Shown one piece after another: positions 1-7,297 of a stretch of 16,101 nucleotides of DNA; the first letter of the stretch is position 1, and each line of letters opens with the position of its first letter. Under the pieces are notes generated by a model that saw only the letters and a list, made by a program, of their open reading frames with translations, was not told the origin of the DNA and did not search any database. The stretch is from NCBI GenBank assembly GCA_027317105.1, contig DAHVFH010000164.1, positions 1 to 16,101 on the forward strand, in the 5' to 3' direction. The stretch is from Cytophagales bacterium (GTDB taxonomy: Bacteria; Bacteroidota; Bacteroidia; Cytophagales; Cyclobacteriaceae). The position numbers and the translations under genes are program-made.

Positions 1-702
1 GACCACACAGCTTTTCAATCATGGATCGAGGTACTAAAGAACTCGCACACGATTTATGCGTTCGATTTATTTTTTCATGGAAAAAGCCAGTGGGTTGAAA
101 GAGAAGGATTAGAAAAAAATGACTGGAAAGAAATTATTGAATTGTTATTGCAGAAAGAACGGATCGAAACCTTTGAAATAGCAGGGTTCAGCCTTGGTGG
201 AAAATTTGCTATGGCGACCCTTGAAGCATTTCCAGATAAAGTAAAACGGGTTATTCTTCTGGCACCGGATGGGATCAAGACAAGCTTCTGGTATAGCCTG
301 GCGACTTATCCCATTGCAGTGCGCGCCATTTTCAAAAGCATGATTTTACATCCCGATCGGCTTTACCGGATCACGAAGTTATTTATGAAACTTGGCCTGG
401 TTGATAAAGGTTTGCTCCGGTTTGCCGAGTCACAAATGGATACACCAGAAAAAAGAAGGCGGGTTTATTTTTCATGGGTTTATTTCAGGCACTTAAAATT
501 TGATTTGGATCGAGTGGCTAACTTGGTGAACACCAATCACATTCCCTTCACGATGGTGGCCGGCAAGCATGATAAAGTAATTGTGGCCGAAGAAATGAAT
601 CGAATCCTTAGCAAACTTACCGATTGCCAATTTGAAATTCTGGAAACTGGCCATAACGGAATTATTGATGAAAGCACGTCTTTCCTTTGGTCACAAGATT
701 GA
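1..702 (+). CDS. Alpha/beta hydrolase, 5' end outside the window
   Basis: The reading frame is open from base 1 to the TGA at 700-702 (233 codons), so the start lies upstream of the window. The fragment has the features of an alpha/beta-hydrolase fold: a FDLFFHGKS strand-turn with the usual HG, the nucleophile elbow GFSLGG with Ser at fragment codon 64 (190-192), a late Asp in AGKHDKV (codon 191) and a His in ETGHNG (codon 218). These are in the expected order Ser-Asp-His. The 65 or so residues between GGKFAM and the late strands form a helical cap, as in the broad AB_hydrolase_1 group. The substrate cannot be told. The final 38 bases, stop codon included, recur at 801-838, so an earlier version of the gene may have ended further downstream. 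The neighbour downstream is another hydrolase of a different family, with no sign of a shared operon. Confidence 0.85.
   Translation, partial: DHTAFQSWIEVLKNSHTIYAFDLFFHGKSQWVEREGLEKNDWKEIIELLLQKERIETFEIAGFSLGGKFAMATLEAFPDKVKRVILLAPDGIKTSFWYSLATYPIAVRAIFKSMILHPDRLYRITKLFMKLGLVDKGLLRFAESQMDTPEKRRRVYFSWVYFRHLKFDLDRVANLVNTNHIPFTMVAGKHDKVIVAEEMNRILSKLTDCQFEILETGHNGIIDESTSFLWSQD
665..702 (+). repeat. 38-base direct repeat, copy 1 (end of the hydrolase gene)
   Basis: The last 38 bases of the alpha/beta hydrolase, including its TGA, match 801-838 at 35 of 38 positions. The copies are 136 bases apart. The differences are at repeat positions 9, 13 and 34. Confidence 0.85.
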
Positions 703-717
703 CTCGACCCCGACCCC

Positions 718-741
718 TCGGCCTGTGTCTTCACAGGCCGA
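718..741 (+). repeat. REP-like hairpin H1
   Basis: A perfect 10-bp stem: arm TCGGCCTGTG, loop TCTT, then the complementary arm. It is the best-formed member of a four-copy family in this window. No T-run follows, so a Rho-independent terminator is unlikely. It pairs with H2 in the opposite orientation 27 bases away. Confidence 0.85.
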
Positions 742-768
742 AAAATGGTAAAGCTTTATTTATGCATG

Positions 769-792
769 TTGGTTTGTGGGGACACAAACCAA
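769..792 (-). repeat. REP-like hairpin H2, inverted relative to H1
   Basis: On the minus strand the arm is TTGGTTTGTG, the loop is TCCC and the complementary arm follows, a perfect 10-bp stem. The loop and the inner GTG/CAC pairs match H1 when read on the opposite strand, so H1 and H2 form an inverted pair. Confidence 0.85.
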
Positions 793-800
793 AGGGTTGG

Positions 801-838
801 TTGATGAAGGCATGTCTTTCCTTTGGTCACAAGTTTGA
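801..838 (+). repeat. 38-base direct repeat, copy 2 (vestigial hydrolase C-terminus)
   Basis: This is the second copy of the hydrolase 3' end. In the corresponding frame it reads VDEGMSFLWSQV and a TGA, against IDESTSFLWSQD and a TGA in copy 1, so frame and stop codon are both kept. The 98 bases between the copies (703-800) carry two hairpins. Copy 2 is probably non-coding now, but it contains a TTTG at 822-825 that could serve as a weak -33 box for the esterase gene, paired with TAAATTTC at 843-850. Confidence 0.8.
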
Positions 839-891
839 TCCTTAAATTTCGGTTTTTTGTTAACTTGCTCACCTCATTAAAATCTATACGA

Positions 892-1755
892 ATGAAAAGA
901 ATAGTTCTGTTATTGATGATCACCTCCTCTGCCTTTGCGCAAGGATTGTTAAAGGAAAGTTTGAAAGTGAAAAGTGCAGCCCTCGGCAAGGAGGTGGAGT
1001 ACAGCATTTATCTTCCGGCTGATTACGATAAGTCAAACCGAAGTTATCCGGTGCTTTATCTTTTGCACGGTTATAGCGATGACGAAACAGGCTGGACACA
1101 GTTTGGGGAGGTGCAACACATTGCGGATAAGCAAATGAAGTCTGAAAGCGTTTCCCCAATGATCATTGTCATGCCGGATGCGGGGGTGAGTTGGTATATA
1201 AATAGTGCTGACGGAAAAACAAAGTATGAGGATTTCTTTATAAAAGAGTTTATACCCTATATCGATGCCAATTACCACACACGTGCCAAAAAGGAGTTCC
1301 GCGCGGTAGCTGGGCTTTCAATGGGTGGCTATGGAACGTTGATCATGGCAACCAAACATCCTGACTTATTTGCAGCGGCTGCACCATTGAGTGCGGGTGT
1401 TTTTATCGACAGCGAAATGACTGACATGCCTGATGAGCGATGGAATAATGTATTCGGCCCGCCCTTTGGCAATGATTTGAAAGGGAAAGATCGGCTCAAT
1501 GATCATTATAATCAGAATTCCATTTTGAAAATTATTGAATCGGCTAATGGAGATGATCTGAAGAAGGTTCGATTTTATATCGACTGTGGCGATGATGATT
1601 TTTTGATTAAAGGAAACATGGCGTTACACAGTGCGCTGATTGATAAAAAAATCCCTCACGAATTTCGTGTGCGCGATGGGGCACACACGTGGACGTATTG
1701 GCGAACGGCATTGCCGGAGGTCTTAAAGTTTGTGAGCGAAAGTTTTCATCGGTAG
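892..1755 (+). CDS. Secreted esterase of the PF00756 (esterase D / antigen 85) type
   Basis: A 287-residue protein starting at ATG 892. This start places a clean signal peptide first (MKRIVLLLMITSSAFAQ, cleavage probably after AFA or AQ); the longer open frame upstream adds no plausible leader. The mature part has the PF00756 pattern: YSIYLPADYD and YPVLYLLHGYSDDETGW near the N-terminus, the nucleophile elbow GLSMGGYG with Ser143, an acidic stretch DCGDDDF (231-237) that should hold the catalytic Asp, and His265 in DGAHTWTYW. The order Ser-Asp-His is normal and the length is usual. Relatives include acetylxylan and feruloyl esterases, S-formylglutathione hydrolase and trehalose-ester hydrolases; with its export signal, a periplasmic carbohydrate-ester esterase is most likely (inference). 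A weak promoter candidate (TTTG 822-825, TAAATTTC 843-850) lies upstream. It is a single gene flanked by inverted hairpin pairs. Confidence 0.9.
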   Translation: MKRIVLLLMITSSAFAQGLLKESLKVKSAALGKEVEYSIYLPADYDKSNRSYPVLYLLHGYSDDETGWTQFGEVQHIADKQMKSESVSPMIIVMPDAGVSWYINSADGKTKYEDFFIKEFIPYIDANYHTRAKKEFRAVAGLSMGGYGTLIMATKHPDLFAAAAPLSAGVFIDSEMTDMPDERWNNVFGPPFGNDLKGKDRLNDHYNQNSILKIIESANGDDLKKVRFYIDCGDDDFLIKGNMALHSALIDKKIPHEFRVRDGAHTWTYWRTALPEVLKFVSESFHR

Positions 1756-1760
1756 ATACA

Positions 1761-1784
1761 TCGGTTTGTATTTTCGCAAACCAA
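1761..1784 (+). repeat. REP-like hairpin H4, degenerate copy
   Basis: It lies 6 bases after the esterase stop. Arm TCGGTTTGTA, loop TTTT, arm CGCAAACCAA. A 6-bp core stem (GGTTTG with CAAACC) remains and the whole 24 bases align with H1 and H2 without gaps. It might also act as a weak transcription stop, though no T-run follows it. Confidence 0.65.
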
Positions 1785-1796
1785 TTAATATCAATT

Positions 1797-1820
1797 TCGG
1801 CCAGTGGGGACATTGGCCGA
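1797..1820 (-). repeat. REP-like hairpin H3, inverted relative to H4
   Basis: On the minus strand the arm is TCGGCCAATG, the loop is TCCC and the other arm is CACTGGCCGA, a 10-bp stem with one non-Watson-Crick (G-T wobble) position. H4 and H3 repeat the plus/minus arrangement of H1 and H2, with a 12-base spacer. Confidence 0.8.
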
Positions 1821-2080
1821 GGGTCAAAATAAACTTAACGATTATCAATTTGAAATTGGGGGATTAAACACTCTGCTAACACTTTATGATCAATTAAGAC
1901 TCGTGGCCAGTGCTATTTTTCGTCCGTCATATCCGGCAGCAAAGTATTATCGAAAGGGTATGTATGTCTCCAAATACTCCTTGACCAAATTATCGCTATA
2001 CGGTTCAGTTTCTTTGATTGAAGAAAGGACTGGCAGAAACTTCATTACACGTGAGTAAGGAGCTTCCCCTGAAGTAAGTG
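1821..2080. other. Gap between esterase and GH130 gene, with a doubtful orphan frame
   Basis: Together with H4 and H3, the gap from 1756 to 2080 is about 325 bases. It contains an open + strand frame ending at 2058, whose nominal GTG start (1804) falls inside hairpin H3 and has no ribosome site; the frame opens only at 1789. The peptide (about 84 residues, basic and Tyr-rich, with RPSYPAAKYYRKGMYVSKY in its middle) belongs to no family I recognise. An AAGGAG at 2057-2062 lies about 18 bases before the GH130 ATG, rather far to act as its ribosome site. I see no terminator. A small orphan gene or a decayed C-terminus are both possible; non-coding is about equally likely. Confidence 0.4.
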
Positions 2081-3598
2081 ATGCCATCTGATAAATTAGA
2101 TGTACCTTCCCAACGTTATCCCCCCAAAAAAATGCGCGTATCCGTTTTGAGAAAGAATGTAAGATTTAATCCCGATTCCAGTCGGGTTGTGGCGCGGTAC
2201 TTTATGAATGAGGAGTCGCGCACTCAAAAAATGATCAGCCGAATTATGGTGCTGGATCAAAAACAGACTGCCATTGCGCTGGAGCATACCCTCCGTGAAT
2301 TTGCTAGCCGCCATCGAAATATATCAAAAATTTTCCTTAAGCATTGTGCCAATGTGAGGGGCGTGATTGAGGGGATGGCGATTGATTACGCAGACCTTTC
2401 AGAGGAAAGAAAAATGTTGATTGGTTCATACTGTACTAGTGAGTACTCCATTGAATCAGCAGCTTTCTTCAACCCTTCCATCGTTGAGGATTTGGATCAA
2501 TTGTATCTGGAGCGCGGAGAGAAGCGGGTGATCATTTCATTCAGGGCCACTGGTGAAGGACATATCTCCTCAATCGTTTTCAGAAGAGGTGTGTTGGATA
2601 AAAATAATGATTTACAAGTAATGAAAGCTGGAGACCATATCGACATGGCCGAAGTTTCTCACAAAAAGCTTTACGATAAGAAACGATTTATCCGAAAACT
2701 TAAGGAAATGGAAATTCCTGATAAATATTCGCTAAGTATCATGCAAAACCTGCCCGAAAAATTTGAGTATTATTCTTTAAAGGAAGAAGTCAATAAAGTT
2801 TTACATGACCAGACTATCAGCAATGACCGAAGGAAGGCACTAGAAGAAGTAACATGGCTGGTCGATTCGTTCTACGATGTTAAATTTAAGTACGATTCTG
2901 ATATTTCTGAACGTGTGCTCTTCCCGATTTCGGATTCTGAAAGTCGCGGCATTGAAGATGCCCGATTTGTTCGGTTCACTGACGATGACAATACCGAAAA
3001 AATTTATGCGACCTACACGGCCTATAATGGACATACCATATTACCTAAACTTCTATCGACCGAGAATTTTTATACGTTTCGGGTGATGCCGCTGCACGGG
3101 AGTGGAGCGCAAAATAAAAATCTGGCCTTGTTTCCAAAAAAAATAAAAGGAAAGTATGCCATGCTGGCAAGAATTGATGGAGTGAATAACTATCTCATGT
3201 ACTCCGATAGACCAACGGTTTGGAATAATCCTGTCATGATTCAAGAACCCCGCTTTCCCTGGGAATATGTTCAGATCGGAAATTGCGGATCCCCTTTATG
3301 GACGGAAGAAGGATGGCTGGTGATCACCCACGGTGTTGGGCCGATGAGGCGTTATTGTTTAGGGGCTTCTTTACTTGATTTAGATGATCCTTCAAAAGAA
3401 ATTGGGCGATTGGATGAGCCATTGCTCTCACCTCGTGAAGATGAAAGAGAAGGATACGTGCCTAATGTGGTGTACTCATGCGGCTCCATCATTCATAACA
3501 ACAGTCTCATTTTGCCTTACGCAGTATCTGACTATTCATCCACCTATGGTGTGGTGCATCTGCCAGAACTATTGGAAGCCATTAAGCAAAGCAATTGA
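2081..3598 (+). CDS. GH130-type glycoside phosphorylase/hydrolase-like protein
   Basis: A 505-residue protein. ATG 2081 is preferred to the GTG just before it; ATG 2132 (MRVSVLRKNVRF) is also possible because the family-like part starts there. Visible GH130 signatures include FNPSIV (130-135), ATGEGHISSI (156-165), GIEDAR (290-295, carrying the Asp expected to be the general acid), a GSPLWTEEGWLVITHGVG strand pair (403-420), and PNVVYSCG and LPYAVSD near the end. GH130 enzymes use inorganic phosphate or water to cleave beta-mannosides, with a five-bladed propeller fold. This is a long variant: about 115 residues precede the propeller and a charged helical segment (about 190-285) is inserted. 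No signal peptide is seen, so it should act in the cytoplasm. It converges on two glycosyltransferase genes, with 12 bases between stop codons. Phosphorylase versus hydrolase activity, and the exact linkage, cannot be read from sequence. Confidence 0.87.
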   Translation: MPSDKLDVPSQRYPPKKMRVSVLRKNVRFNPDSSRVVARYFMNEESRTQKMISRIMVLDQKQTAIALEHTLREFASRHRNISKIFLKHCANVRGVIEGMAIDYADLSEERKMLIGSYCTSEYSIESAAFFNPSIVEDLDQLYLERGEKRVIISFRATGEGHISSIVFRRGVLDKNNDLQVMKAGDHIDMAEVSHKKLYDKKRFIRKLKEMEIPDKYSLSIMQNLPEKFEYYSLKEEVNKVLHDQTISNDRRKALEEVTWLVDSFYDVKFKYDSDISERVLFPISDSESRGIEDARFVRFTDDDNTEKIYATYTAYNGHTILPKLLSTENFYTFRVMPLHGSGAQNKNLALFPKKIKGKYAMLARIDGVNNYLMYSDRPTVWNNPVMIQEPRFPWEYVQIGNCGSPLWTEEGWLVITHGVGPMRRYCLGASLLDLDDPSKEIGRLDEPLLSPREDEREGYVPNVVYSCGSIIHNNSLILPYAVSDYSSTYGVVHLPELLEAIKQSN

Positions 3599-3610
3599 TT
3601 TGAGCTTAGC

Positions 3611-4624
3611 TTATCGATTCTCAAGGATTTGAGCATAGACATTGATGTATTCTTCAATCATCCTGTCAACGCCAAACTTACTGACGGCATGATCGCGGCA
3701 AACTTGCGATTCAATTTGATCAAGTCGAGCAACTGCCTCAACGGCTTCTGAAATCGTGTTGACCAGATACCCCGTTCGACCATCAACAATAAGTTCGGCC
3801 ATACTGCCCCTGTTAAAGGCGACCACGGGCGTGCCGCACATCATTGCTTCTACAATACTTAGGCCGAAAGGTTCATCAAAAGATATCGGGTGCAGCAACC
3901 CTTTCGCTTTACTAAGGAGTTCGTTTCTCAGAAGAGGATCTGCATTACCCAGGTAAATTACTTGTTCATCGTCAAGGTGTGGTTTTATTTGATTCTCAAA
4001 ATAATCATGATCTTGAATTAACCCGGCTATTTTTAATGGATAATCTGCTTGCTTTGCAATCTCGATGGCAACATGGGCGCCCTTATCGCGATGAATTCTT
4101 CCGAAATAAAGAAGGTAGTTTTCCTTCTTGTTGCTGAAGGTGAAATTACTGGGATTGATGCCATGGTAAATCGTTCGCAGGTAATGAAGATCAGGATGTT
4201 GATCTGCGTTTGATATTGAAATATAATTGGTAGCGTGATTGTACTTTTTATAGACTGGTATTATTTGTGGCGATGAAAACCCATGGATGGTGGTGATCAT
4301 GGGTGTGTTGATCAGGCCGGAGTAGGTGAGGGGTAGGAAATCGAAATGGTTATGGATGAGATCATACTGATTGGCTTTTTCCATGGCGTTGGCAACGTGC
4401 AAGCATTCCCAAACTTTAGGATCCAATTCACGATTTTCTGCATACGGGTATTTACAGACGGAATCTAGATGCCCCTTCGTAATTGAATCAGCCGTAGCAA
4501 ACAAAGTGACATCAATTCCTCTTTCAATTAAACCTTCTGCCAAGGTAGAAGCCACCTGCTCCCACGGACCGTATTTCCTTGGGGGAGTACGCCAGGCAAT
4601 CGAAGAAAGCAGGGCTACTTTCAT
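3611..4624 (-). CDS. GT4-family glycosyltransferase
   Basis: A 337-residue cytoplasmic GT-B enzyme. The N-terminal domain begins MKVALLSSIAWRTPP and has the donor/acceptor loop KYGPWEQVASTLAEGL (about 17-32). The second domain has LLYFGRIHRDKG (171-182) and the GT4 EX7E motif complete: Glu251 in DEPFGLSIVEAM and Glu259, followed by GTPVVAFNRGSMAELI. Such enzymes transfer a sugar from a nucleotide donor with retention of configuration. The ATG at 4622-4624 overlaps the TGA of the preceding gene (ATGA, 4 bases), so the two are almost certainly translated from one mRNA and coupled. The length is slightly short for GT4 but both domains look complete. The donor (GDP-mannose is a guess from the GH130 neighbour) is not determined. 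Confidence 0.9.
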   Translation of the reverse strand: MKVALLSSIAWRTPPRKYGPWEQVASTLAEGLIERGIDVTLFATADSITKGHLDSVCKYPYAENRELDPKVWECLHVANAMEKANQYDLIHNHFDFLPLTYSGLINTPMITTIHGFSSPQIIPVYKKYNHATNYISISNADQHPDLHYLRTIYHGINPSNFTFSNKKENYLLYFGRIHRDKGAHVAIEIAKQADYPLKIAGLIQDHDYFENQIKPHLDDEQVIYLGNADPLLRNELLSKAKGLLHPISFDEPFGLSIVEAMMCGTPVVAFNRGSMAELIVDGRTGYLVNTISEAVEAVARLDQIESQVCRDHAVSKFGVDRMIEEYINVYAQILENR

Positions 4625-6858
4625 GCATCGGATTTGTAAAAATCATCATAAGCCTGTAACACGGTAAGGTGTGAAATCAGATAGGCCAATGAACTTTCCG
4701 CTCCCTGATTTCTATTGACGCCATCATTTTCAAATCCATCGCAGCATCCCTTCGTTTCAAAATCATAAAGGCTCATGCGCAAATCATTTTCTCCCAGAAA
4801 CCACATAAAAGAAGTATACAACTGGTTGAGGTACTGTTTGGCTTTTGTTAAATGAAAGGCTTGATGATACATCAGTACCATAGCGAGTGCATCGATCGGT
4901 TGTTGAGCAAAGAGGGAACGTTCACCATCCTTTCTGTACCACTCTTTATTACCGATGATGGATAAATAACCGTCTTTCATGGTAATCGCTGTAAGAAAAT
5001 TCATGGAGGCCAAGGCAACCGCCTGAACCCTGTCATCATTTAATATTTCAGCCGAATGCAAAAGGGCAAGCGGCAACATTCCATTGTCATAAGCTAACAA
5101 TGGCTCGAACCATTTCCATTCACTGGTGCTATTGTCTTCAAAATGTTTGATGAGGATATTGGCCAATTTCCTTAACCGCTCCGTCATGCCATCGTCAGAA
5201 GGGTTACTTCGGAGATAATAACTTATACCGATCATCGTATTGGCAATACTCCGTATCGATTGCAGTTTTTCAAAATTCGGAGCAGCCGAGAAGAACACTA
5301 ATCGCCCGGTTTGGTAGTATGCATCATTAGGCGCGTTGCCCAACAAATAACCTAAAGCCCAAATGGTGCGACCAAAGGAATCTTCTGAACCTACTTCGTC
5401 AAGAAAGTTACGGTTGAAGCTCAGGAAATTTCTAAACATGCCGTCCTTATTTTGCATGTAATGAATATAGCTCAGGTAGATGGGAGAAAGTTCAAGTGCC
5501 TGCATATCTTTCTTTTGTTTGTAGGCCATCAATACCATTAGTAAGGCGCGCGCATTATCATCCAAACAGTAGCCTTCTTTTAGATTGGGAATTCCAAATT
5601 TGGCATGCTGGATTATCCCGGTGTCATCGGTTAATCGTTTAATGTGGGCCAGCGAGAAGGGTGGCAGCAGAAGGGGATCAACAATCGTTTTCTTTCTAAC
5701 CATTGCATTCTTTGGCTCCGCCAACATTGCGCTGCATAGTTGTTCATATTTCTCTCCAATCTTGGGCCAGGTAATACCCTTTCCATAGACGTACGCTTTT
5801 TCCTGAATTTCTCTAAGATTCTCAGGGTGGTCAAATAATTCCATAAAGATGGTGGCCAATTCATCGGAGTTACCAAAACCAAATAGTCTCCCACGGCCTT
5901 CTGCTAGCAGCTCAGTGGCATGCCAGTAGGGTGTAGAAATAACGGCACACCCGGCACCCAATGCATACGAAAGCGTACCACTAGTTATTTGTGCTTCATT
6001 AATATAGGGTGTTATATAGACGTCTGAAGCGGATAAATACTTGAACAGTTCTTGCTGATCGATAAACTCATTGAGAAACAATACATGATCTTCCAAGTGG
6101 AGACTCTTAACTAGCCGGTGAAGGTAGTTGCGGTATTCTTCACCGGAGTGACGTAGAATATTGGGATGCGTTTTTCCTAATATAATGTATAATGCATTTG
6201 GATACTTCTCAATGACGCCCGGCAATGCTTTTATAACCGTTTCAATGCCCTTATTGCGACCAATAAATCCAAATGTTAGCAGGATTTTTTTATCTTCTAA
6301 TTTAAATTCTTTTTTTACAGCAAGTTTGTCAAAATGAATATCCGGTACACCATGATGGATAAATGAAATTTTTTCTTTTGGGACTCCATATATTTCATCG
6401 AGGAAGCCCATGGCCTTTACGCTCATGACCACCACTTTAGTGGCCATTTTGCAAATCTCCTTTAGCACGGCCTTTTCATTGTAGGAAGGCATTTTGAGAA
6501 CGGTATGAAGTATAACAATCACCGGTATCTCCAGCCGGTGCAAAAATGGAAGAATGTAAACTCCGTTTTGGCCGCCATAGATTCCAAACTCATGCTCTAA
6601 GATGCAAAGGTCTGCTCCGCTTAGGTTTATGAAATTGACAGCTTCCAGGTAATCGGCTTGCTGCTCTTGCTGAATTACTAATTTTACCTCTGGTGGATAC
6701 GCGTAAACTTGTTCGTGATCGCTTATAGCCACGACAAAGGCTGTAACTGGTTTTGTGTCTTTTCTTTCAACGTTGACTAAAGAATGTAAGAGATTTTGAG
6801 TAAACGTGCCGATGCCGCATTCGCGGGGTGGATAGGTACTGATATGGGCGATTTTCAT
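4621..6858 (-). CDS. Two-domain protein: GT4 glycosyltransferase fused to a helical-barrel-like domain
   Basis: A 745-residue protein starting at ATG 6856-6858. Residues 1-380 are a GT4 GT-B unit: MKIAHISTYPPRECGIGTFT (glycine-rich N-terminal loop), EHEFGIYGG (88-96), TFGFIGRNKG (195-204), and SGTLSYALGAGCAVISTPYW (293-312). The usual EX7E is incomplete: Glu288 is present, but the position eight residues later is not Glu. Residues about 396-745 form a separate, mostly helical domain with repeated hairpins and acidic/aromatic clusters: CLDDNARALL (431-440), DEVGSEDSFGR (487-497), EWKWFEPLLAYDN (580-592), IGNKEWYRKDGER (635-647). This resembles (alpha/alpha)6-barrel carbohydrate enzymes, but I cannot assign it to a numbered family. 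There are no signal or membrane segments. It is the first gene of a two-gene operon. The fusion suggests that one protein both adds and processes a sugar (inference). Confidence 0.87.
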   Translation of the reverse strand: MKIAHISTYPPRECGIGTFTQNLLHSLVNVERKDTKPVTAFVVAISDHEQVYAYPPEVKLVIQQEQQADYLEAVNFINLSGADLCILEHEFGIYGGQNGVYILPFLHRLEIPVIVILHTVLKMPSYNEKAVLKEICKMATKVVVMSVKAMGFLDEIYGVPKEKISFIHHGVPDIHFDKLAVKKEFKLEDKKILLTFGFIGRNKGIETVIKALPGVIEKYPNALYIILGKTHPNILRHSGEEYRNYLHRLVKSLHLEDHVLFLNEFIDQQELFKYLSASDVYITPYINEAQITSGTLSYALGAGCAVISTPYWHATELLAEGRGRLFGFGNSDELATIFMELFDHPENLREIQEKAYVYGKGITWPKIGEKYEQLCSAMLAEPKNAMVRKKTIVDPLLLPPFSLAHIKRLTDDTGIIQHAKFGIPNLKEGYCLDDNARALLMVLMAYKQKKDMQALELSPIYLSYIHYMQNKDGMFRNFLSFNRNFLDEVGSEDSFGRTIWALGYLLGNAPNDAYYQTGRLVFFSAAPNFEKLQSIRSIANTMIGISYYLRSNPSDDGMTERLRKLANILIKHFEDNSTSEWKWFEPLLAYDNGMLPLALLHSAEILNDDRVQAVALASMNFLTAITMKDGYLSIIGNKEWYRKDGERSLFAQQPIDALAMVLMYHQAFHLTKAKQYLNQLYTSFMWFLGENDLRMSLYDFETKGCCDGFENDGVNRNQGAESSLAYLISHLTVLQAYDDFYKSDA

Positions 6859-6878
6859 TTTGTATAATCAATTCGGGA

Positions 6879-7297
6879 AACAACTTTTATAATGCCCTAG
6901 ATACCGAGCAGATTGAATGGCCGCTGGTCTTTAAAGAAGGACGACTGGGGCATAAGGAACTCGATATCTGTCAATATACATATATAAAACGCCATCTCAA
7001 GCTTTTTCAGGCATTAGAAAACCAATTGAGCTCAATTCGGTATGTATGTGAAATCTTTTCGAGACAAGAGCTCTACTAGCGGATGCCCGCCAAAGATTCC
7101 GTAATAAAAAGCGATTGGAGAAATTATCCACAGTAGCTGTAATCCGAAAAGTTCATGAGAACGAAGGTTTTTCATGTGTATCCCTTTCTCCCTTTCAACT
7201 CTACGATGTAAAGTTCAAATCAGTATTCTATATTTACAACCTATCAAATTTTTCAGTTATTGATCGGCTGATATTTAAGATTGCAGGAGATGCTTAA
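6879..7297 (+). pseudogene. Decayed coding remnant with one frameshift, family unknown
   Basis: Most of the 447-base gap between the glycosyltransferase operon and the MFS gene is filled by a broken frame. From about 6879 to the TAG at 7077-7079 a start-less frame reads protein-like, for example IEWPLVFKEGRLGHKELDI and then KRHLKLFQALENQLSSIRYV. A one-base shift at about 7073 joins it smoothly to ELLLADARQRFRNKKRLEKL and STVAVIRKVHENEGF, in a frame that runs on to the TAA at 7295-7297. Beyond about 7170 the peptide no longer looks convincing. The 5' end is missing: the frame runs back into DNA antisense to the GT gene without a start. I do not recognise the family. The alternative is chance open frames in an A/T-rich gap, but the residue composition and the clean one-base join favour a relic. 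Confidence 0.45.

Noticed and set aside
718..792. H1 and H2 as Rho-independent terminators of the hydrolase and the gene opposite
   Set aside because: Stems are strong, but neither is followed by a T-run on either strand, and sequence-related copies on the far side of the esterase point to a repeat family.
823..891. Longer esterase start upstream of ATG 892
   Set aside because: The 23 additional residues are not part of a signal peptide and overlap the duplicated hydrolase end; ATG 892 gives a textbook leader.
7115..7297. Independent 60-codon gene starting with TTG at 7115
   Set aside because: The frame is continuous with protein-like sequence upstream of that TTG (ADARQRFRNKKR), so it is better read as part of the frameshifted relic.
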